A program made the translations under genes and the position numbers. 64,000 bases of DNA from Hemerocallis citrina (lineage: Eukaryota; Streptophyta; Magnoliopsida; Asparagales; Asphodelaceae): the NCBI GenBank assembly GCA_017893485.1, contig CM030361.1, positions 309,481,724-309,545,723 of the forward strand, given 5' to 3'. The notes beneath the pieces were generated by a model. It did no database searches. It saw nothing but the letters and a program-made list of their open reading frames with translations, and had not been told where the DNA came from. This document shows, piece by piece, positions 45,271 to 57,400 of this stretch; position 1 is the first letter of the stretch; every line of letters begins with the position of its first letter.

Positions 45271-46115
45271 TTATAATAAAAGAGAGTATACTACAACTTA
45301 AAACAATTGTTATTAACTATACCAAAATATATAACCTACATATATATCCAATTTTTACACTATATACCTACATATACTAAAATGGAATATACTCTATACT
45401 TACATAAATAAAAACTCATAATGCTACAAATTTTTGCTACTTGTTTTTTTTAAGATCCCATGTTTACTTGGAAAATCAACAAATTTGGGTGATTTTAGGT
45501 CGAATTAACAAAGATACAATGTTAATGCTTCAAAATTAACACGAAAATTAACAAACATACAATGTTAATGTTTCAAAATTAACCACAACATTATAAAAGC
45601 AAGAGTTTGAGAAATATACCATTAAAGTAGGGGATTGAATAGGTAGATAGTGAATAGGAGGTCCAAGAAGTTCCTTCAATCGCAATCTTTATTCCCAAAT
45701 TCGAAAATCAACAAAATCTTGGATATTGGGGTTAAATGAGGATGAGATTTATAGATGGGAGGTGAAATTCGAAACGAGATGAGAGATGCGACGATTTTTT
45801 GGGTTAATCGACCAAATTGTTGGGTAAATTGACCAAAAAAAGATGAAAGATATTAGGGTTTCGTATGTAGAAGAGGTAGAGGAGATACAAAGTTGAAAGA
45901 AAATGGGGATCGTGAATTAGATCTAAAATTTAAAAAGTCCCAAAGCAAAGCCTCACTCGCTCGCTTTTTGAAAAGCGTGTGGGTAAAACCCCATCGGTTT
46001 TTTAGAAAGCGAGTGTAGGCTATCGAAAAGCAAAGTCTCACTCGCTTTCTGAAAAAACGACGAGTTTTACCCATACTCGCTTTTTCAGAAAGCGAGTAGA
46101 ACATTTTGGGAATAT

Positions 46116-46909
46116 CAGTGTAGTCGAAGGCGTAAGGCGTAAGTAATTTCAATTCATCGTAAAAAGCCTTAGGCGCAAGGCGCAATTTGAGGTGCAAGCC
46201 TCAGTTAACCGAGGCGCACTATAACTTTTTAGAATTTTTAAAATTTATAAATTAGATTATATAAACAAGATAACATCATAGCAACAAAATATATCATACA
46301 ATGAACATATACTTAAAAAGTAAGGTATGGAAGACGTACTTTGTAAATGTAACTTGGAAGTGTAACCATGTAACGGTGTAAATGTAATTTGTAAGTTGTA
46401 ACTGCGTAAGTTATAATTTTTGTACATTCAACAATTATTTTTTTTTTTTTTGAGAATATCACAGTGCAGTATTAGTATTACAGTATTACCGAGTATTACA
46501 ATATTACAATTAAATATTAAGTTTATTCAAGTATTCAACAATTAATTATTACAGTAAGTTTCATCCAATTAGCCTAATAAAGTAGTAAAGCAAAAGCATT
46601 GCATAACTAAAAAAGCAAGAATACTATTAAAAAAATAAAATAAAATAAAAAGAATAATTTAAATTATAAAAAAGAATATAAATATAAAACCTGTCAAAAG
46701 ACTCAAAACTAAAAAAGAAAGAATACTTAAATAATAAAGAAAGGGAAAAATAAGGAAAAAACAATGTTGAGGCGCGCCTTTCATCGAGGCGTGCTGAGGT
46801 GCACGCCTCACCAGCACTTCGAACAAGGGGTGCGCTTCAACTGAGGCTTGAGGCGCACCCTGGGATTTTGCCTGCGCCTTGCGCCTGAGGCGCGCCTTCA
46901 ACATCACTG
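46116..46909. mobile_element. hAT-like non-autonomous element, 794 bp
   Basis: It begins CAGTGTAGTCGAAGGCG and ends with the inverted counterpart (CGCGCCTTCAACATCACTG). A perfect 8-bp duplication, GGGAATAT, flanks it at 46108-46115 and 46910-46917, the size typical of hAT elements. AAGGCGCAAGGCGC-type repeats fill both ends, and the middle is AT-rich without a coding frame. It interrupts the right foldback arm and explains its extra length. Confidence 0.9.
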
Positions 46910-46988
46910 GGGAATATTAAAAAAAATATGGCAGTTTGGAAAAAGCTTTCAAAAAGTGGGACAGTTTGGGAAAAAATTCGATCGGAAG

Positions 46989-49510
46989 TTACTTCCAGGG
47001 CTCAAATCGGTGAACCTATCGTTTTGTCAGCATTGTGTTACAAGTAAGCAGCATAGATTACAATTCAGCATATCTGAAGCCAGGAGGAAATGCATTCTAG
47101 ACTTAGTTCATTCTGATGTATGGGAATCATCGAAAATGTCCCTTGGAGGATCAAAGTATTTTGTGTCTTTCATTGATGATTACTCCAGGAGATTGTGGGT
47201 ATATTCGATCAAGAAGTCAGATGTGTTTCCTGTTTTCAAAGACTTCAAAGCGCAGGTGGAACTCGAATCCGAAAACAAGATCAAGTGCTTGAGGATAGAT
47301 AATGGAAGGAAGTATACAGACGGCGAGTTTCTTGAATTGTGTATGCGAGATGGTATCAAAAAACTGTTCACGGTCACATACAATTCACCAAAATGGCGTG
47401 GCAGAACAGATGAACAGAATTATTGCAGAAAGAATGAGAGCTATGTTGCAGACTGTAGGTCATCCCAATTCTTTTTGTGCAGAAGCAGCCAAAATCACTT
47501 GTTATGTCATAAATTGGTCGCCATCAACGGCAATTGAGCTTAAGACACCTATGGAGATGTGGACTGGCAAGCCGGCAAATTACTCTACTTTACATTGGTT
47601 CGGATATCCCGTGTACGTGATGTACAATGCCCAAGAAAGATTGAAGCTGGATATGAAATTCAGGTGGTGCATGTTCCTGGGTATGCTGACAGTGTGAAGG
47701 GGTATCATCTGTGGGATTCCACTACCCACAAGGTTGTTAGCAGGGATGTGATCTTTGTAGAAGATCAGCTACGCAAGAAAGATGGAAGTGATAGCACGTC
47801 AAAGGAGAATTCAAAGAATACTACAGTTCAGGTGGAAGATAAACCAGATGAAGATTTAGTTTCTTCTGAAGCAGCACTAGAGCACGAGGTACAAGAACCA
47901 GTCAAGTCGAGGCTGCAGAAGTTCGTCGGTCAACTCGTGCGAGAAGACCGCCATAATGACACTCAGAGTATGTTACAGAGAGTAGTGTTGCATACCGTCT
48001 TTTAATAGAGGATGGAGAGCCATCATCTTTCCAGGAGGCAGTCAAAGGCTTGGATGTATCTATGTGGATGGCAGCAATGCAGGAAGAAATTGAAGCTCTA
48101 CACAAGAACAAGACGTGAGATCTTGTTATGCTACCACAAGGAAGAAAGGTTATCGGTAACAGATGGGTCTACAAGATCAAGCAAGATGGTAATGACCAAG
48201 TGGAGCGGTATCATGCAAGATTGGTGGTAAAAGGATATGCTCAGAAAGAAGGTATTGACTTCAATGAGACATTTTCACCTGTGGTTTGACTCACGACAAT
48301 CTGAGTAGTCTTGGCGATGTGTGCTATGTTTGACCTACATTTAGAGTAGTTAGATGTGAAGACTGCTTTTCTTTATGGAGATCTTGAAGAAGAAATTTAT
48401 ATGCTCCAGCCAGAAGGTTTTGCGGAAACAGGCAAGGAGAATTTGTTTTGCAGGTTAAACAAATCTATGTACGGTCTCAACAGGCGCCGAGGTGTTGGTA
48501 GAAAAGATTTGATTCCTTCATTATTAGCTTTGGATACAATAGACTCAGTATAGACCATTGTAAGTACTACAAAAGGTTTGATGGTGAGAAAGACTTCATT
48601 ATCCTATTATTGTATGTGGATGACATATTGGTAGCAGGCCTCAACAAAGATCGAATCCCAGAATTAAAGGCACAGTTGGCTAGGGAGTTTGACATGAAGG
48701 ACTTGAGGCCAGCAAACAAGATTATAGGGATGCAGATTTACCGAGACAGAAGTTACAGGAAGATTTGGTTTTTCCAGAAGAGCTACTTCAACAAAATATT
48801 GCGGCGCTTCAATATGCAAGATTATAAGCCAATTTCTACCCCACTTTCTGTTAATTTTAAAATTTTAAATTATCCTTCAAGATGTGACCTAGCAATGAAA
48901 CATAGATGAAGGAGATGTCTCGAGTACCGTATGCATCAGCGGTGGGAAGTTTGATGTTTGCTATGATATGTGCAAGACTAGACATTGCACAAGCATTGGG
49001 AGCGGTTAGTCGATACATGGCGAATCCTGGTAGAGAGCATTGGAGCACAGTAAAGAGAATTCTGAGATACATCAGAAGAACCTTAGATGCTGCATTATGT
49101 TATGGAGGATCAGAATTAACTGTTAGAGGCTATGTGGACTCAGATTTTGCAGGCGATCTCGACAAAAGCAAATCCACTACAGACTGTGTTTACACTTGCA
49201 AGAGGAGCTGTAAGCTAGGTTTCGAAACTGCAGACTGTTGTGGCTTTATCTTCAACAGAAGTAGAATACATGACGGCTACAACAGCTTGCAAGATAACAT
49301 GCTGGATTTAAAGGTTAGTAGAGGAGCTCGGGCATAAACATGAAAAGATTGTTCTATTTTGTGACAGTCTGAGTGCCTTGCACATCGCAAGGAATTCAGC
49401 CTTTTATTCACGGACAAAGCATATAAGAGTGGAGGAAGGCGGTGTAGATATGCACAAGATTCACACTGACGAGAACCTAGCAGATGTTGTGACCAAACCA
49501 ATCAATATTG
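46989..49510 (+). pseudogene. Integrase, RT and RNase H of the decayed copia
   Basis: The sequence resumes at LPGLKSVNLSFCQHC (integrase zinc finger). It continues with the DDE core (LVHSDVWESS, IDDYSRRLWVYS, CLRIDNGRKY), RT (QLDVKTAFLYGDLEEEIYML-like region near 48350; YVDDILVA at 48613) and RNase H (YVDSDFAGDLDKSKSTT near 49130; DSLSALHIARNSAFYSRTKH near 49363). At least six frameshifts or stops break it, for example near 47395, 47695, 48005, 48286, 48553 and 48905. The last copy of the reading frame ends near 49557 before a purine-rich tract. Confidence 0.9.
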
Positions 49511-49587
49511 ACAAGTTTGACTAGTGTAGATTCTCGTGTGGCCTAGCAGAATTGTAAGCAGCATGATAATGGCAAGGTAGAATGGAT

Positions 49588-50166
49588 TGTGTGGAGACAT
49601 GATTAATTCTCACTCAAGTCTCAAAGTCGAAGAATGTCGGCAATTAATTGTCAACAATGGTGGGTGGGGGCCCCACCACACGAAAACTTTTGAAAATGAA
49701 AACAAACTGTGGAGAAATCAAAGGTCGGCACCGAAAGGTGCCAGCTCTGTTGAAAAATGAAACGAGGTTTCCTTCAGTTTTCCTCTCAACTCTTCCTATA
49801 AATAAGGAGTTTCGGGAAGAGGAAGATGCAGAGAAAAGTGAGGAAGAAGAAATAGGGATTAGTAAAAGAGAGTAATATAAGAGTGTTCTTAAGAGAATGT
49901 GTCTCCTTAGAGATAATTTGTATATTTATATTTTTTCGCAAATTTGTGAGTGTTTCTCCTAGAGAGTGAAAATTGTGCTCTCCTTATATTTAGAGAAAGT
50001 GTTGTAATCCCTGCTTTCAATAGTAAAATCTCACTACCTTGTCCGTGATTTTTTACCCCGTCTCCTTAGGAGGTTTTTCCACGTAAAATATCCGTGTCCA
50101 CTTTATTTGCCACTTTCTTAATTTCACTTAGTTGTGTGGTAGTTTCTGGCCATAACTTTCTTAACA
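49588..50166 (+). repeat. 3' LTR of the decayed copia
   Basis: The LTR runs from TGTGTGGAGACATG to TTTCTTAACA, 579 bp, with a TATAAATA box at 49797-49804. It matches the inverted copy (36769-37353) over almost its full length and the forward fragment over its last 166 bp, with visible divergence. The insertion is therefore old. Confidence 0.87.
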
Positions 50167-51183
50167 ATATACTATACTTATCATACTTAGCAACATGCCT
50201 GTACTCGATATTTTGGTAAAGTCACATACTTTGTACTCATTTTGTGTTCTACCCACACCCCGTACTTGTATTCTTGCTTTATGTATTGTGACTTACAGAG
50301 AGGTAGAGAGAGGAGCTATAAATCACAAATATGGATACAAGGTGTGGGGATGACACGATACAGGTATGGTAATTTGTGATTCTACCAACATGTAGGGTAT
50401 GGGTACTTATGGTGAATATGTTAAAATACAATATATTTTATATCATATTGTGTAAATGAATCCATACATCTTGCAAAATCACCATGTTTTCTTTGCATTC
50501 CATAATAGGAAAAAGTAGTTTTTTTGTATTTGCTTTCCGTATGATAGAAGTGTGAAGGGAAACCGAGTTGTCTGTAGCAAACAGGTTCCTTCGATCCTTC
50601 AATTTTTTGTATACTTTAACCCCCTTTTTGGCAAAACTCATGTTCACTGCGAACAGGGCGTAGATGGATGATGGATCAGACTCTAGGTAATGTGCATTCT
50701 CTTGTCAAGAAGAGTGATTATTTATGTAATTTTATATTTTTTAAAGAGTTGAATTTTGCATTGATGTTTAATCATGTGCATAATCATTTGTTGTCAGTGA
50801 TGATCCGCCTACTTGCAATAGCACCTTATCTCGTATATATATCAGAACTAACAAGAATTGTTTCCTTCAGTTAGCTATTAACTTCAGAACTACCAAGGGC
50901 ATACTCTGTTTACAGTTTTTATAGGTAAACAAATTGTTCCTTTATATCTAGTTTTTGCTGTCCATTACTAGAAATTTACCCTTATCATTTGTTGGTTTTA
51001 CTAACAGATATTGTCTCTCAAAGTAAGATTGGTTTTCTGGGGAGAAAATTGATAGCCTTGTAAGGCCTTTCTTTGATCTTGCAGTATTTGCGTTTCGTAT
51101 CATGCTTGATCTATACAAGCCAAGTCCGGCCTGCCTACTGAAAATTTGAGTTTTGGGTTCAGAGTAATCGATATGCAGCTTCC

Positions 51184-51248
51184 AGTGAAAAGCTTGATCA
51201 CCATGATGAACTTGCAAGGATCTCATCATGGTGATGAAGCTTTTCACT
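51184..51248. repeat. Near-perfect 26-bp stem hairpin
   Basis: AGTGAAAAGCTTGATCACC and the bases after it (51184-51209) pair with 51223-51248 with one mismatch, leaving a 13-nt loop. Whether it is transcribed is unknown. Confidence 0.8.
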
Positions 51249-52258
51249 TAACTGCTATTCCAAATAAATCCGGTTGCATAATCTAACTAATCCTATTTCT
51301 CAGTAGAAGCAGTTGCCATACCATAGCCTGACTATACCATCAGAATGTGGAGCTTCTTCTGAAGCTTGGGAGGTCTGTAACGAAAGGAGTTGGGTTTTTC
51401 TGACACAATATAGGATGTGATTTCTTGTCAAGAGCCTCTCTTGAGCACGAAAAGCCTGGGATGTTACCGTCTAGTGGCTCATGGGATGTTATCCTTAAAA
51501 TGGATTTTTACAAATGAGATTAGGATATATGATTTATTGTCTGTCTATTGAGCATGATAAGCTTAGGATGTTATTGTGAAGTGGCTCAGGGGACAGGGAA
51601 TGAGCACCTTCAGGGGCACTTATTGTAAAAATGCAGCTGATTTTGAGGTCGACGTGTGCCATGAGGATGTGCAGTGTGTTTTTGAGTATCATCTGCCCAC
51701 CATGGTTGGGTTTCTTGGAGGGGTTGTAGTAAGTTAAGGGTTATAGGTTTTGATAAGGTTGGTGTGAGAGGTGTTGTAGTTGTTAACCGCCATTAGATTG
51801 TCAACTTTTTAATGTGAAGGAGACGACGGTATAACTCTAATCAAAGCACCTCTAGTAAAATAATAGAGTACATTCTTTTCATGGGTAAAGCATTATCTTG
51901 TTTTATAGTTTTTTGTTTGTTTGTTTGTTCTTATTATGCACTCTATTTATGATTTTTGTTTTAATAATTCTCAGTTTTTTATGGAGCTTCCATCTATGAT
52001 CTATTACTCAATAAGGGATATACTATCTTGTTTTATCTTTACTACATCTTCTTTGGATAAAGTTATTCAAAATGCTATTCATAGCTTGGTGTAAAGAACT
52101 TGAGACTTATATGCAGCCCAAACCCTTACCATCTAAGATATGATTGATAGACTTTATCTGGAGAGTTCGGGTTGGGTATGTATTGTGGATGATACATAGT
52201 TTAACCTGTCTGTTTTATAGCACCCATCTACTTAATTCTGTTTTCTATGTTCATTGTT

Positions 52259-52544
52259 AGGCTAAAATTGAAAAAACCCTTCTAAACTATCCCATACATG
52301 TAGAAAATCTCACTCATCTTTATTTTTTAATGCAGAAAACCATACTCAGCTATGGTGCGAAAAATTACATCATGACTTAGTTAGGGTTCCATTGTACGGG
52401 TGGTTTTTTGCACCCATAGAAGAGTGCGGTTTTCTGCATAAAATAAGGGTGAGTGAGGTTTTTTGCATAAAAAAAAGGTGAGTGAGGTTTTCTGCATATA
52501 TGAGATAGTTTAAGGGGGTTTTTTCAACGAATAATTTTAGCCAT
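52259..52544. mobile_element. MITE or foldback element, about 285 bp
   Basis: The left end AGGCTAAAATTGAAAAAACC is mirrored by the right end GGTTTTTTCAACGAATAATTTTAGCC. Subterminal TTTTCTGCATA and GTGAGTGAGGTTTT blocks recur in both halves. No target duplication was recognised. Confidence 0.6.
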
Positions 52545-53496
52545 CTACTTATTTAGCTCATCGAATGAGTTTATGTTATGTCTCTACTGTTACAGCTAAA
52601 ATAAAGTTGGGGCTGTGTATATTTGGATAATTGTGACTTATGAATGTTATGCTAAATATCTCGACAAACTTACCTCGATCGAACTAATGGATTAAATTGG
52701 TTAAATCATACAACTTAAGAGATCATACTGTATAATTTTGTACTGTGAAGGGTTCGGCATAAGATATGCTTATTACATAATCAAAAATCTCAAGAGGAGC
52801 GAGCAGGGATTATGGAGCTGCAAAATGAATTTCCTATTTCTGTACTTAAGAAACTAATTCAAATGCCCTATATGATGTGCGCATAAGAAAATTTGTAAAT
52901 GAGATGGCTGAAACAGTGAAACCAGAATTCCTCAAATTAGATCTAAAATGGTGGGCTATGGTTTACAGAAAATGCCCAACAGTGAAATTTCAAATATTCA
53001 CTTATTTGGCAAATTTTTGCTGATTTTTAGAAAATTCTTAATATCACTTTTATAGTTTTAGCCGATTTTAAGAAATACTAAATTTCACTAACTTGGCTAC
53101 ATTTTTTGGGTTGTAGTCTATTGATTTTAGCAAATTTTGAGAAAATACAAAACTATTATTAATATCACTATTTAGAGAAAATTATTAATATCACTATTTA
53201 ATCATATTTTATGGATTATAGTTCACTGTTTTGAGCAAATTTGTAAGTATGAAATTTCTCTGATTTGATCATATTTTAGTACATTGTTTTTGCTATTTTG
53301 AGAAAATTATGAACATCATTTTGGGACCATATTTTATGGTTCACTGTTTTTAGCTGATTTTGACAAATGCGAAATTTCTTTGATTTTGCCGTATTTTGTG
53401 GGTTATCGTTCACAATTTTAAAGCAAATTTTGAGAAATACAAAATTTCACTGATTCAGCCATTTATTTTGATATATAGCACTTCTGTCTTTCATAA

Positions 53497-53849
53497 GGGG
53501 GTGTTTGGTACACGGATTGAAAGATTCCCGGAAATCCTTTATTATTGTATTTTATTTTTTTACTTTTTTGAGTTATTTTATTGATTGTTATGGAAATTTC
53601 ATGGGAATCTTCAAATCCCATGGTTTTAGGGGGGGATATTTTTTTTTATGTTAGTTTTTTTGGTTATTTTATTGTTTGTTATGAAAATTTCATGGTTTTT
53701 TTGGGGAATGTAATTCCTTTCCAACAAAGGATTTTGATTCCATTGAGAATCAATCATTTCTTTCAAAACTATCGTTGCTACATACCAAAGAAGGTAATCT
53801 ATGGGAGAATTTGAGATTTTTTTATACATTTATACGCACCAAACGCCTC
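53497..53849. mobile_element. MITE within the satellite, 353 bp
   Basis: Ends GGGGGTGTTTGGTA and CACCAAACGCCTC are inverted repeats. A diverged partial copy with the same flanking satellite lies at 54193-54446, about 600 bp downstream, so the MITE was duplicated together with the array. Confidence 0.65.
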
Positions 53850-54192
53850 ATATATAAGTGAATACAGCACATTATGCTAACCGGAAGAAATTTCACACTG
53901 GGAGTCTGTTTTCGTCAATTTTAAGAAAAATTCATAATATTACTATTTGGCCATATTTTATGGACCATAGTCCACTGTTTTAGGCATTTTTGGTAAATAC
54001 GAAATTTTACTGTTTTGGCTATATTTGGTGGGTTATAGTCCACCGTTTTTGTTGATTTTGAGAAAAATTGGAATACCATTATTTTGGCTATAGTTTATAA
54101 GCTATAATCCCTTGTTTTTAGCAGATTTTGATAAATACAAAGGTTCAATTATTTTGCCACATTTTTGCTGCTATAGGCAACTAAAAACATTG

Positions 54193-54446
54193 AAATTTCA
54201 TGGGAATCTTCAAATCCAATGGTTTTAGAGGGGAATATTTTTTTTATTTTAGTTTTTTGGTTATTTTATTGTTTGTTAATGGAAATTTCATGATTTTTTG
54301 GGGAATGAAAATCCTTTCGAACAAAGGATTTTGATTCCATTGAGAATTAATCTTTTCTTCCAAAACTATCGTTGCCACATACCAAACAAGGTAATCTAAG
54401 GGAGAATTTGAGATTTTCTCGTATATTTTTATGTACCAAACGCCTC
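54193..54446. repeat. Second, 5'-incomplete copy of the satellite MITE
   Basis: Matches 53595-53849 from ATTTCATGGGAATCTTC to CAAACGCCTCATAAGTGAAT and continues into the same flanking satellite (GGGAGTCTGTTTTCATCGAT). The left terminus is replaced by satellite sequence. Confidence 0.7.
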
Positions 54447-57400
54447 ATAAGTGAATATAGAGCATTATACTAGTAGGAAGAATTTCACATTGGGAGTCTG
54501 TTTTCATCGATTTAAGGAAAAATTTGTAATATCACTATTTAGCTATATTTTATGGACCATAGTCCACTATTTTAGGCGATTTTGGTAAATACGAAATTCA
54601 CTCATTTGGCTATATTTGGTGGGCTATATAGTTCATTGGTTTTGTTGATTTTGAAAAAAAATTGAAATGTCGTTATTTTGGCTATATTTATGAGCTATAA
54701 TCTCTTGTTTTTAGCAGATTTTGATAAATACAAAATTTCAATAATTTTGCCACATTTTCGTTGCTTTGGCAAACTATTTTTGTCTATTTTCAGCTGAATA
54801 TCATTATTTTAGCCTTATTTAGTGGACTACACCGTTTCTGTCGATTTCGAGAAAAATTATGATATTACTTCTTTGTCTATATTTTATTGGATCCACTGTG
54901 TTTTAGCTGATTTTGAGAAATACAAAATTTTACTGATTTGGCTATATTTTATGGGTTATATTTCAACTTTTTCGATGATTCTGAGAAAAAATATTAATAT
55001 CGATGTGTTGATCATATTTTATAAACTGTAGGCAGCTGTTTTTAGTTGATTTTGGGACATAGGAAATTTCACTTGTTTGTCCATATTAAATTTCAAAGAT
55101 TTGACCACATATTTTGGGCTATAGTCCTAGCTTATGAAATCTTTTCTTAGTATCATTGTTTAGCCATTTTTATGGATCATAGTCCATTATTTTTAGACGA
55201 TTTTTAGACATACGAAATTTCACTGATTTGACCATATATTGTTGGTTATAGTCCACCGTATTTGTCAATTATGGCAAAATTTGGAAAATCTATTTTTTGA
55301 CAATATTTTTGGGAGTCCCTTGTTTTTAACATATTTGAGAAATATGAAATTTCAGTGATTTGGTCATATTTTGTGGGATTATAGGCAACCTGTTTTCATA
55401 TATTTTCAGAAAATTATGAATATTACTATTTTGACAGACTTTGGTGGGTTTAACTGTTTTTAGCTGATTTACAGAAAACAAAATTTCTCTGATTTGGCTA
55501 TATATTTTGTGGGCTAAAGGCGACCGTGTTTCGAGAACATCTTAAATCACTGTTTTGACTATATTTAATGGCTATAGTCTAATTTTTAAAATCAATTTTG
55601 AGAAATTAGAAATTTCACTGATTTAATCACATTTTATTGGCTATAGTCCATAATCTTTGTCGATTTTGATTTTCTTTTTTTAATTTAACTGCTTTGCTGT
55701 ACTTTGTGGGTAGTCCACCTTTTATAGGGGATTTCAAGAAATATGAAATTTATTGGATTTGGCTATTTTGTGGGCTATATTACACCGTTTTCGTTGATTT
55801 TGAGAAAATTATGAAAATCACTCATCTTGCCATGTTTTATGAGCTATAATCAATTATTTTTATGTCAGATTTTGATAAATACAAAATTTTACTGATCTAC
55901 CAACATTTTGTGGGCCATATTCCAACCTTTTCGACGATTTTGAAAAAAGTTTTTGATATTTGTTTTGGTCACATTTTAAGGACTATAATCCACTATTTTT
56001 AGTTGATTTTGTGAAAAATCTGAATCACTTATTTTGCCATATTTTTTCCATTGTTTTTAGTGGATTTTGAGAAATTCAAATTTTCACTAATTTGACCACA
56101 TTTTCCTTGCTATAGCACTTTGTTTTCTTTGATATTATGAAAATTTTGAATAATTGTTTTGGTTATATTTTATGGGCTATAGACCAACGTTTTAAAGCTG
56201 ATTTTGAGAAACACAATTTTTTTCTTATTTAGCCATATTTTGTGTGCTATATATAGTACATTGTTTTTGTGTGGTTTTTGAAATTTTTTTGAATTTCATT
56301 ATTAAGGCATATTTGGTGGGTTAGTCCACTGTTTATAGCCGATTTTGAGAAAAGTAAAATTGCACTGATATAGCACTGATATAACCCACAGTTTTCGGAC
56401 ACTTTCAGGAGATTTTTTATTTTCCTTATTTTGTTGGCTATAGTACACTGTTTTCGATCACTTTCATGAGATTTCGTATTTTATTCTTTTGGCCTCGTTT
56501 TGTGGGTTATAGTCCACAGTTTCCGACCGTTTCGTGAAATTTTGTATTTAACTGTTTTAGCCTCAGTTGTGGGCTATAGTCCATAGTTTCTGACCATTTT
56601 GGTGAAATATTGTATTTGACTGTTTTAGCCTCATTTGTGGGCTATAATACACCGTTTTTGGCCGCTTTCGTGAGATTTCGTATTTTACTACTTTAGACTC
56701 ATTTTGTGGGTTATAGTCAACAGTTTCCGACGGTTATCGTGAAACTTTTATTTGACTATTTTAGCCTCATTTGTGGGCTATAGTCCACAGTTTTCGGACA
56801 CTTTCGTAAGATTTTTTAATTCTCTCATTTTTTGGCAGTTCGCTGATTTCAATCACTTTCAAGAGATTTCGTATTTTACTATTTTGGCATCATTTTGTGG
56901 GTTGTAGTCCACTGTTTTCGACCGTTTTCGTGAAATTTTGTAGTTAATTGTTTTAGCCTCATTTTGTGGGCTATAACCCACAATTTTCGGACACTTTCGG
57001 GAGATTCTTTATTTCACTCATTTTGTTGGGTAGTACATGGTTTTCGACCACTTTCATGAGATTTCATATTTTATTGTTTTGGCCTCGTTTTGTGGGTTAT
57101 AGTCCACAGTTTCCGACCGTTTTTGTGAAATTTTGTATTTGACTGTTTTAGCCTCAGTTGTGGGCTATAGTCCACAGTTTCCGGCCACTTTCGTGAAATA
57201 TTGTATTTGACTATTTTAGCCTCATTTGTGGGCTATAGTACACTGTTTTCGATCACTTTAATGAGATTTCGTATTTTACTGTTTTAACCTCATTTTCTGG
57301 GTTATATACCATAGTTTCCGACCGTTTTCGTGAAATTTTGTATTTGACTGTTTTAGCGTCATTTGTCGGCTATCGTCCACAGTTTGCGGCCACTTTCATG

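Larger units (their letters stand above)
38931..46979. mobile_element. 8-kb foldback Mutator-like element with two inverted PMD gene copies
   Basis: The ends GAATTTTTTTCAAACTGTCC and the mirrored right end form long terminal inverted repeats. A 9-bp duplication, GACCGGAAG / GATCGGAAG (38922-38930, 46980-46988), is the size typical of Mutator-like elements. The whole element is a palindrome: left arm 38931-42537 and right arm 42541-46979 (about 3.64 kb once the hAT insertion is removed), meeting at GAGATCAGCTTGATCTC. Arms differ by scattered substitutions and small indels. Removing the element rejoins the copia integrase in frame. Confidence 0.9.
36769..50166 (+). mobile_element. Decayed Ty1/copia element with chimeric left LTR, host of a foldback insertion
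   Basis: The unit has a PBS at 37523, gag and pol remnants in order, and a 3' LTR at 49588-50166. Instead of a normal 5' LTR it has a reverse-complemented LTR (36769-37353) joined to the last 167 bp of a forward LTR (37355-37521). ATATA lies on both sides (36764-36768 and 50167-50171), consistent with one integration of the whole unit, though such a duplication could be chance in AT-rich DNA. The foldback element 38931-46979 splits its integrase. Integrase and RT resemble Tnt1-like elements. Confidence 0.85.
50167..52975. other. AT-rich intergenic DNA, no gene recognised
   Basis: No frame here resembles a protein. It contains one strong short hairpin (51184-51248) and one MITE-like element (52259-52544), listed separately. 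The rest looks unique. Confidence 0.55.
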
